A stretch of 33,297 nucleotides of DNA from Desulforudis sp. (GTDB lineage Bacteria; Bacillota; Desulfotomaculia; Desulfotomaculales; Desulforudaceae). Shown piece by piece: positions 26,386 through 33,297 of this stretch. Below the pieces are notes generated by a model. It did not search any database and had not been told where the DNA came from. It was given only the letters and a program-made list of their open reading frames with translations. The stretch covers positions 1 through 33,297 of the forward strand of contig JAHRFU010000091.1 in assembly GCA_019084485.1 (NCBI GenBank). Reading direction: 5' to 3'. Within the stretch, counting starts at the first letter, position 1. Each line of letters starts with the position of its first letter. The translations under genes were made by a program, and so were the position numbers.

Positions 26386-27633
26386 CTATCCTCGATAACC
26401 CTCAAGGTATCGCTTCAGGATGTTCAATGCCGAGTTAACGGCCCCGACGCGGACTCCAATCCGTTCTCCAGGCAAGCGGAAGTGACGACAGATGGTCTCC
26501 CTGGGTGTAGCCAGTGCGATGTGTACCAGTCCGAGGGGTTTCTGCGCTGTTGCCCCGCCGGGTCCGGCAATGCCACTGATCGCCAGCCCCAGATCACCGC
26601 CGATGATGGAGCGTACTCCCTCGGCCATGGCTACAGCCGTCTCGGCACTCACCGCGCCGTACTCAGCGATAGTCTTGGCGGGAACACCGAGAATCGTAGT
26701 CTTCATCTCATTGCTGTACACCACAATGCCACCTAGAAAATAGCGGGAACTACCGGGGATGTTCGTCAGTCGGCCCGCCACCATTCCCGCCGTACAGGAT
26801 TCGGCTGCCGATATGGTCAGGTTCGTATCAATCAGCAGTCGGGCTACCGACTTTTCCAACACCTCGTCGTCAAACCCGAACACATAGTCTCCCACAGCAT
26901 CCAAGACCTTACCTACCAAGTCCTCAACCAGCGCCTCCGCAACAACCGCATCGGCGTGCTTCCCACTGACCCAGATCTGGACCTCTCCGGGTACGGTAAG
27001 GTACCCAAGACCAGGATTCCCTTGCCCTCCCAGGTCCTTTAACAGCTTCTGCACCCCGTACTCAGCGATCCCAGTCAGCTTCAAAACCCGGGTCCGAACC
27101 ACATCTCCACGCCCGGGTATCCCCGAAAGATAAGGCAGCACTGACCCTCGGAACATTGAACGAACTTCGTTGGGCGGACCCGGAAGAAGGATAATGACCT
27201 TCCCGTCCTTCTCGATCAGGGCCCCTGGGGCTGTCCCTTTGTAGTTAGGCAGGATAACCGCCCCGGTCGGAAACATCGCCTGCCGCTCACATACGGTAGG
27301 CATCTCACGCCCCCGTTTATCACGAAAAAAAACTCGAATATCAGCGAGCGAGGCCTCATCTGTAAGCATCGGCAGCCCAAGCAGATGGGCAATCACATCC
27401 TTGGTTATGTCATCGGTTGTGGGGCCCAATCCCCCAGTTGTGATCACCAAGTCCGAACGCTCCAGGGCCTCGCCGATGACCCTGACCATCGCTTCCCATT
27501 GGTCGCCGACGGTTGAGTGCAGCGTAACCTCGATCCCCAACTTCGCAAGCTCTTCGCTCAGAAACTGGGCATGGGTATTTTGGACATAACCCATCAGCAA
27601 TTCGCTACCGGTGAAAACCAACTCGGCACGCAT
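26386..27633 (-). CDS. cinA: competence/damage-inducible protein CinA with C-terminal amidase domain
   Basis: MRAELVFTGSELLMGYVQNTHAQFLSEELAKLGIEV; C-terminal TISAAESCTAGMVAGRLTNIPGSSRYFLGGIVVYSNEMK. Confidence 0.95.
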   Translation of the reverse strand: MRAELVFTGSELLMGYVQNTHAQFLSEELAKLGIEVTLHSTVGDQWEAMVRVIGEALERSDLVITTGGLGPTTDDITKDVIAHLLGLPMLTDEASLADIRVFFRDKRGREMPTVCERQAMFPTGAVILPNYKGTAPGALIEKDGKVIILLPGPPNEVRSMFRGSVLPYLSGIPGRGDVVRTRVLKLTGIAEYGVQKLLKDLGGQGNPGLGYLTVPGEVQIWVSGKHADAVVAEALVEDLVGKVLDAVGDYVFGFDDEVLEKSVARLLIDTNLTISAAESCTAGMVAGRLTNIPGSSRYFLGGIVVYSNEMKTTILGVPAKTIAEYGAVSAETAVAMAEGVRSIIGGDLGLAISGIAGPGGATAQKPLGLVHIALATPRETICRHFRLPGERIGVRVGAVNSALNILKRYLEGYRG

Positions 27634-27787
27634 GACAAACCACCTTAATCTTGTGCTGCATTTCACTTTTGGGACTGCGAAAACATACACCACAAGGAAG
27701 AGCGTTCACGACTATTATAATCATTAATCTTGAGCAAGACAATGCAGAATACGCCCTGAAGATTGTGAACTGTTGCACATTCCCCCG

Positions 27788-27816
27788 CAAAAAAGAAGCA
27801 CACGCTTTAAGCGTGT
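27788..27816 (-). terminator. Rho-independent terminator after the FtsH-like gene
   Basis: Minus strand ACACGCTTAAAGCGTGT-GCTTCTTTTTT. Confidence 0.8.
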
Positions 27817-27832
27817 ACTCCGGTGGATCTAT

Positions 27833-29323
27833 CTATGCGGCAGGAGCAGACTTCGAGAGGAAATTCCGGAACTCCTCACCGGTCAGCTTCTCCTTCGCCA
27901 GCAACTCCTCCACAATCTCCAAGAAGACCCCTGTGTTAATTTCCAAAAAGCCTCTGACCCGGGTCTCCTGCTTTTGCAGGATTTCTTGCATTGCTGCGTG
28001 TTTTTCCTTTTGAGGCAGACTGCCCACGGAGACAATCCCCAGCCGTGACATTCCGCCCTTGATCAACAGTTCGGCAATATTGAGCGCCTGCTCAAAGTCA
28101 CTGGAGGCGCCGGTACTCCGCGATCCCAGAAATACCTCTTCGGCAATGGCACCCGCCAACAAAACCGAAATCTGATTCTCCAGGTACTCCTGGGTATGCA
28201 GGTAGCGGTCGTCTTCCGACGTCTGACGCATGTAGCCAAGGGCGGAGCCGCGGGGCGTAATTGTAAGCGTCGATACCGAACCGGCCCGTACCTGTTCACT
28301 GATGGCGGCATGTCCCGTCTCATGGAACGCCACCCGCCGCATCTCCTCAGTGGAAGGCCGTCGGTCCAGCTTACCGCCCATGATCACCTTGTCCACCGAT
28401 TCAATAAAATGTAGTTGGTGGATTTCCTTCGCTCCTTCACGCATCGCCAGGATTGCCGCCTCGTTAGCGAGGCTCTCCAGGTGCGCACCGGAGAAACCGA
28501 ATGTATCCTTGGCCAGTGACTCCAGGTTAACATCCTTTGCCAAGGGCTTATTGCGGGTATGCAAGGTCAGGATTTCCAGCCTTCCCACCTTGTCCGGCAA
28601 ATCAACCCGGACCTGCCGGTCGAAACGCCCCGGCCGCAGGATTGCCGGGTCCAGCATGTCCGCCCTGTTCGTGGCGGCCACCAGGAGCACCTGCACCTCG
28701 TCGTCAATCTTAATGCCGTCCATTTCCACCAGCAGCTGGTTCAACGTCTGGTCATACTCCATATGGCTGGAATTCTGACCGCGCTTAGCACCCAGCACTT
28801 CGATTTCGTCAATGAAGATCAGCGCATTCTTCTTCTTTTGTTTAGTCGCCGTATCACGAGCACTTTGAAACAACTTTCGCACTCGCTGGGCACCGACCCC
28901 AGCATACATTTCTATAAATTCACTTCCAGATGCTGCCAAAAACACCGCATCCGTGTAGCTTGCCGCAGCACGGGCCAAGAGCGTCTTGCCGGTACCGGGA
29001 GGCCCGGTCAGCAGGATCCCTCTAAGGGGTCGAATCCCGAGGCGCCGGATATCTCCCTGGTGCTTAAGGAAATCGAGGGCTTCCCGCAGTTCCCGAATCG
29101 CAGAAGCCTGGCCGCCTACATCAGAGAAGGAAGTCTGCGCCCCGCCGTTCACGGCTACCTTGTCGAAGGTTTTGACCATCCCTCGCGTGCGCAGCATGTA
29201 GAACAAAACACCGCACATCACGGCAATCAACAACAGAGGGCCGATATTGTATCCACCAACCAGCAGAAAAATCAGCAGTGCTGCTCCCGCACCAATGCTA
29301 AGCTCTTTATGCATACAGGCCAC
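27833..29323 (-). CDS. FtsH-like AAA+ zinc metalloprotease lacking the canonical extracytoplasmic domain
   Basis: GPPGTGKTLLARAAA, SRH region ATNRADMLDPAILRPGRFDRQV, HETGH zinc motif, GASSDFEQA; short N-terminus with two hydrophobic stretches. Confidence 0.92.
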   Translation of the reverse strand: MACMHKELSIGAGAALLIFLLVGGYNIGPLLLIAVMCGVLFYMLRTRGMVKTFDKVAVNGGAQTSFSDVGGQASAIRELREALDFLKHQGDIRRLGIRPLRGILLTGPPGTGKTLLARAAASYTDAVFLAASGSEFIEMYAGVGAQRVRKLFQSARDTATKQKKKNALIFIDEIEVLGAKRGQNSSHMEYDQTLNQLLVEMDGIKIDDEVQVLLVAATNRADMLDPAILRPGRFDRQVRVDLPDKVGRLEILTLHTRNKPLAKDVNLESLAKDTFGFSGAHLESLANEAAILAMREGAKEIHQLHFIESVDKVIMGGKLDRRPSTEEMRRVAFHETGHAAISEQVRAGSVSTLTITPRGSALGYMRQTSEDDRYLHTQEYLENQISVLLAGAIAEEVFLGSRSTGASSDFEQALNIAELLIKGGMSRLGIVSVGSLPQKEKHAAMQEILQKQETRVRGFLEINTGVFLEIVEELLAKEKLTGEEFRNFLSKSAPAA

Positions 29324-29864
29324 CTCCCGTCACAGGCCCCGCGTTGTTGTCTCCGGTACTGCGGGGAACAACAACATTGAGATAGTGATCGACGGTTTCC
29401 ATCTGTATGTACACGTTACGGTTGTCAACAAAGATCTTCGCCTCGGCACCCGCTTCTCGGGCGTTGTCCTGAACAACTCTGGCCATTTCCGGGAAACTCC
29501 CCTGAATGATGGCCTGGTACACGGCGAACTGGCTGTCATAGTAGGCTCCGTTCAGCGTGGCGTTGCGTTCGTCTGCAACCACCAGTTCGTACGGACGTCC
29601 CGAATTTGCCACCCATACCGCCTGATCAAGTCGCTGGTAGCTTTCCATCAGGTTATCCGTTCGGGTGAATGTCACGGTGATTCGAACCACCGGTGACTTC
29701 TCATCAATTTCATAGGACTTCACGTATTCCTGCTGTTCGAGAGCCTGGCGGAGCGGCTGGTGATATCCGTACTTCTGATAGACCACCTGTCCACCGAACA
29801 ACAGACCCAATACTACTATAAACGCTAGAATCGCGATTTTGACCCGAATTCCCTGCCATTCCAT
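29307..29864 (-). CDS. conserved-looking single-pass membrane protein co-encoded with the FtsH-like protease
   Basis: N-terminal TM (KIAILAFIVVLGLLFGGQVVY) and extended soluble domain; overlaps the protease ORF by 17 nt. Confidence 0.75.
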   Translation of the reverse strand: MEWQGIRVKIAILAFIVVLGLLFGGQVVYQKYGYHQPLRQALEQQEYVKSYEIDEKSPVVRITVTFTRTDNLMESYQRLDQAVWVANSGRPYELVVADERNATLNGAYYDSQFAVYQAIIQGSFPEMARVVQDNAREAGAEAKIFVDNRNVYIQMETVDHYLNVVVPRSTGDNNAGPVTGGGLYA

Positions 29865-29961
29865 AATATCGCTCCCCTAGTTAATCTCCTGTGACAGCTA
29901 TTGATTATAACATATACGTTAGTTAATTGCCGCAGGAAAACCCTGTTAGAGCGGTTCATGC

Positions 29962-29985
29962 AAAACGTGACCACCGAGGGTCACG
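29962..29985 (-). terminator. Rho-independent terminator after rimO
   Basis: Minus strand CGTGACC-CTCGGT-GGTCACG-TTTTG. Confidence 0.75.
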
Positions 29986-30047
29986 GAGAGCGGCGTAGAG
30001 CAAAGTGCGAAGACTTGTAAATCAGCCCTTATGCGGGTTCAAATTAC

Positions 30048-31367
30048 CTAGGCCTTCCCTTTCAGGCCATAAGCCCCTTTTGTTCCGGTAATTCGCACCT
30101 CAACCAATTCACCTGGTTTTAAGGGTTTCCGCGTCAAAAAGTATACCATCCCGTCAATCTCCGGAGCATCGGCCTCCGTACGTCCAAAATGACCGACCCG
30201 GGACTCTCCCTCCGCCATAACCATAACCTGCTTCCCGACCAGGGAGCGATTGCGATCCAGCGATATGTCCTGCTGAACCGCGGCTACGCGGGCTAAGCGT
30301 TGCCGCTTAGTCCTTTCAGGGACCTGCCCAGACATCTGGGCTGCCCTCGTACCATCCTGCGGTGAGAATACAAAGAACCCGGCGCGCTCCAGACGCGACT
30401 CCCGCAAAAACTCGATTAGCCTATCCACATCGTCCTCGGTTTCTCCCGGGAAACCAAGCATGAAGGTAGACCGAATCGCCAGGCCGTCTACATGCTCCCT
30501 CAAATACGAGACCAGACGGCGCAGGTCATCCTCTGAAGTCGGACGCCCCATCCGCCTAAGCACCGGATCCGAAGCGTGCTGCATGGGAATGTCCAGGTAC
30601 CGGCAAATCCGACGGTGTGTTCTGATGGTCTCAACCAGTTTATTGGAGATCCCGTTTGGATAGCAGTACAGTACGCGGATCCAGGCCAGCCGATCAATCT
30701 CGGCCAGCCGGCTGAGCAGTCCGCCCAGGGTTGTCCCATTCTGCAGATCGGTTCCGTAACGAGTACTGTCCTGGGCCACAAGACAGATCTCCCGTACGCC
30801 GGAATCAGCAAGTCCTACCGCTTCCTCAACGATGGAATCTGGCCTGCGGCTTCGGTATGGACCCCGCAACGAAGGTATCACGCAGTATCCGCAGCGGTTG
30901 TTGCATCCCTCAGCGATCTTAAGATAGGCAGTGTGTATCGGTGTGGTGCGTACCCGGGGAAGCGCGGCATCACTAAGGAAACCCAGACCCTCTGTGTCGA
31001 AAACAGCCTCTCCCGCCACTGAGCGTCTAACGATATCTACAATATCGGCCACCTTGCCGGTTCCGATCAAAGCATCGATCTCCGGAATCTCAGCCCGCAA
31101 TTCTTCGGGATAGCGTTGCGCCAGACAACCGCTGACAATCAGTCGTTTACAGCGGTGTTCCTTCAAAGCGGCCAATTCCAGAATGGTATTAACGGATTCC
31201 TCCTTAGCGGCATCAATAAACCCACAGGTATTCACCAAAACAACTTCGGCCTCCCGTTCATCACCGGTTATTTGAAAACCGGCATCTATCAGAAGGCCTA
31301 ACATTATTTCGGTATCTACCCTGTTCTTGTCACAGCCAAGGGTCACCGCGCAGATCTTAAATGACAC
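30048..31367 (-). CDS. rimO: ribosomal protein uS12 methylthiotransferase RimO
   Basis: VTLGCDKNRVDTEIMLG, radical-SAM CxxxCxxC IAEGCNNRCGYCVIPSLRGPYRSR, C-terminal TRAM. Confidence 0.97.
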   Translation of the reverse strand: MSFKICAVTLGCDKNRVDTEIMLGLLIDAGFQITGDEREAEVVLVNTCGFIDAAKEESVNTILELAALKEHRCKRLIVSGCLAQRYPEELRAEIPEIDALIGTGKVADIVDIVRRSVAGEAVFDTEGLGFLSDAALPRVRTTPIHTAYLKIAEGCNNRCGYCVIPSLRGPYRSRRPDSIVEEAVGLADSGVREICLVAQDSTRYGTDLQNGTTLGGLLSRLAEIDRLAWIRVLYCYPNGISNKLVETIRTHRRICRYLDIPMQHASDPVLRRMGRPTSEDDLRRLVSYLREHVDGLAIRSTFMLGFPGETEDDVDRLIEFLRESRLERAGFFVFSPQDGTRAAQMSGQVPERTKRQRLARVAAVQQDISLDRNRSLVGKQVMVMAEGESRVGHFGRTEADAPEIDGMVYFLTRKPLKPGELVEVRITGTKGAYGLKGKA

Positions 31368-32110
31368 TATCCTCGCACCACAAACTCACGTTCGACAATC
31401 TCTCCCCGCCGTCCAAGAGCGCCGAGATTCTCCCCGTTCAGGTGAACTTCGACGTCTCCCGCATTGCCCAGTCGGAAGGTTACCGATTCCTTCCCGGTGA
31501 AGTCGAGCGAACGCCCGGCCGGGACGGTACCTTCGAAGCTCACGTTCCCATCAACCAGCACCCTCACCCAGCTGGGGCGCTCCTTAACCACCAATAGAAT
31601 CTGCACGTCCTGCCGCCCTTCCGAAGGTGTGAGCGGTTCATTTACAGGGGCCTGGGTATCAGAATCCTGATTTCCGACGGGGGTCTCCCCAACAACCGGG
31701 GGATCCTGGACACGATCCATATGGGGTACACCGGAACCATAGAGGGCATTGAACGCAAAAAGCGCCATCACAACACTTACAGCAACCAGAACCCCAAAAT
31801 AGCGGGGCCGCGTCCGGTTGACAGGGGTAATCACGGGCGCACGCTCAGGTTCGGCAGCAACCCCGTTCATTGGATAGCGCTGATCAAATTCCTGTACCAA
31901 TGCCTCACTTTTCAGACCAAGATATTTGGCATAGGTACGTAGAAAGGCCTTAGCATAAACCCTTCCAGGAAGCACCGCATAGTCTTCCTGCTCCAGGGCA
32001 TCAATGTATCTCTTGCGAATCTTGGTTTCCTCTTCGGCGGCTTTAAGGGTGAGTCCCAACGCTTCCCTGGTTTCTTTAAGTAGCTGTCCGCTGGACACCC
32101 TGTAGCCCAC
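31367..32110 (-). CDS. RodZ-like protein: helix-turn-helix, TM, DUF4115-like C-terminus
   Basis: GQLLKETREALGLTLKAAEEETKIRKRYIDALEQEDYAVLPGRVYAKAFLRTYAKYLGL; C-terminal RPSWVRVLVDGNVSFEGTVPAGRSLDF. Confidence 0.9.
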   Translation of the reverse strand: MGYRVSSGQLLKETREALGLTLKAAEEETKIRKRYIDALEQEDYAVLPGRVYAKAFLRTYAKYLGLKSEALVQEFDQRYPMNGVAAEPERAPVITPVNRTRPRYFGVLVAVSVVMALFAFNALYGSGVPHMDRVQDPPVVGETPVGNQDSDTQAPVNEPLTPSEGRQDVQILLVVKERPSWVRVLVDGNVSFEGTVPAGRSLDFTGKESVTFRLGNAGDVEVHLNGENLGALGRRGEIVEREFVVRG

Positions 32111-32233
32111 CTCCTTTTATTCCGGCGAGCGCTGGCCGTTTTCGGTGAAACGCAGTCTCTGGAAAGTTATGCAAACTTTCTGATATTATTGTATTATTAT
32201 TTATAACACACTGTTCGAACAGAATCAATCAAG

Positions 32234-33297
32234 CTACTTTTTCTGCTTAAATACCAAGTTAAACTGCTCCTGTGTCATCAGTACCTGCCTCGGTTTAGAC
32301 CCTTCGTATCCACCCACTATCCCGCGCCTTTCCATTATATCAATCAGCCGTGCGGCACGGGCATACCCAATTTTCAGCCTGCGCTGGAGCAATGAAATCG
32401 AGGCGTGACCCGTCCGAACCAGAATCTCTACAGCTTCCGGCAGCAGTTCATCGTCGTGCACCTTGCTTTGCTCCACCGGTTCCTCGGTAAAGATCTCTAC
32501 CTCGTATTCCGGGGAGGCCTCCTTGGTCAGATAGGCGACAACGGCCTCAACATCGCGGTCTGAAAGATATGCCCCCTGAACCCGAATCGGCTTGGAAGCA
32601 CCGATTGGTAGGAACAGCATGTCCCCCCTGCCGAGCAGCTTCTCCGCCCCCCCGCAGTCGAGAATGGTGCGTGAATCTGTCTGAGACGAGACTGCAAACG
32701 CAATTCGGGACGGAATATTCGCCTTTATCAAGCCGGTAATAACGTCTACCGAAGGCCGCTGCGTAGCCACGACCAAATGAATCCCTGCCGCCCGGGCCAT
32801 CTGAGCCAACCGGCAGATGGCGTCTTCCACGTCTGCCGGGGCTACCATCATCAGATCCGCCAACTCATCAATTACGACCAGAATCAGGGGCAGGTGACCG
32901 TGTTCCACATCCGCTTCACGGGACTTAAAGATGCTGTTGTACCGACTAATGTCACGAACCCCGGTGGCCGCAAACAGCTCATACCTGCGCTCCATCTCCC
33001 GAACCAGCCATTTCAGCGAGATCGCCGCCTTCTTCGGGTTCGTAACCACCGGCGAAAGTAGGTGTGGGATTCCATTGTAGGTAGTAAGCTCTACCATCTT
33101 CGGGTCAATCAGCAGCAGCTTAGCATCATCGGGCCCACTCTTATATAGGATACTCGATATCAGAGTGTTCAAGCAGACGCTCTTCCCGGAACCGGTAGAT
33201 CCGGCAATCAAAAGGTGCGGCATCATCGCCAGATCCGCCACGATGGGGTTGCCGGCGATATCCTTCCCAAACGCTACGGTCAGGCGTGACGGCGACT
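32234..33297 (-). CDS. DNA translocase FtsK/SpoIIIE, C-terminal part (runs off the window edge)
   Basis: [52 protein letters not shown], gamma winged-helix region; open to the window end. Confidence 0.97.
   Translation of the reverse strand, partial: SPSRLTVAFGKDIAGNPIVADLAMMPHLLIAGSTGSGKSVCLNTLISSILYKSGPDDAKLLLIDPKMVELTTYNGIPHLLSPVVTNPKKAAISLKWLVREMERRYELFAATGVRDISRYNSIFKSREADVEHGHLPLILVVIDELADLMMVAPADVEDAICRLAQMARAAGIHLVVATQRPSVDVITGLIKANIPSRIAFAVSSQTDSRTILDCGGAEKLLGRGDMLFLPIGASKPIRVQGAYLSDRDVEAVVAYLTKEASPEYEVEIFTEEPVEQSKVHDDELLPEAVEILVRTGHASISLLQRRLKIGYARAARLIDIMERRGIVGGYEGSKPRQVLMTQEQFNLVFKQKK

Noticed and set aside
26072-26438. Small plus-strand ORFs (…RISVDRLFE; …ACLSERSERADS) as recombinase remnants
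   Set aside because: The suffix looked vaguely recombinase-like and is followed by GAGCGTAGCGAGCGAG, but no family motif could be supported.
29990-30050. tRNA-like T-arm (GCGGGTTCAAATTACC) near the rimO 3' end
   Set aside because: No matching acceptor, D or anticodon arms; the region is explained by the rimO terminator and the end of the CDS.
32211-32222. CTGTTCGAACAG as a LexA box
   Set aside because: Half-sites are GTTC-GAAC, the opposite orientation to the Firmicutes GAAC-N4-GTTC box, so it is kept only as an unassigned palindrome.

Overview
The window looks like chromosomal DNA from a spore-forming, Gram-positive, Clostridia/Peptococcaceae-like bacterium. That placement is inferred from a CotF-family coat protein, an alpha/beta-type SASP, a T-box leader and Firmicutes-style synteny. 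Contents in order: F1Fo ATP synthase operon (atpB-E-F-H-A-G', minus); nitroreductase; decayed mug-like glycosylase; KhtU/KhtT-like antiporter pair; CotF-like coat protein; two FAD-dependent oxidoreductases; LysM-NlpC/P60 hydrolase; a short thioredoxin-fold-like protein interrupted by an in-frame TGA (candidate selenoprotein); EVE-domain protein; HisJ-like PHP phosphatase; CoA-disulfide reductase-rhodanese fusion; stalk/PKD-like secreted protein; THUMP RNA methyltransferase; livJHMGF transporter behind a T-box; SASP; deletion remnant of hslO (Hsp33); recA; cinA; FtsH-like protease with a small membrane partner; rimO; rodZ-like; ftsK/spoIIIE (partial). Most of the window is ordinary core genome. 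The best leads are: (1) the UPPEGC thioredoxin-like ORF with in-frame TGA at 12112-12114; (2) apparent ATT start codons for both atpF and atpA; (3) the liv operon T-box with an atypical T-box motif; (4) two pseudogenes (mug, hslO) missed by a plain ORF scan; (5) a palindrome-rich recA-cinA intergenic region. All calls come from reading the sequence; no database search was run.
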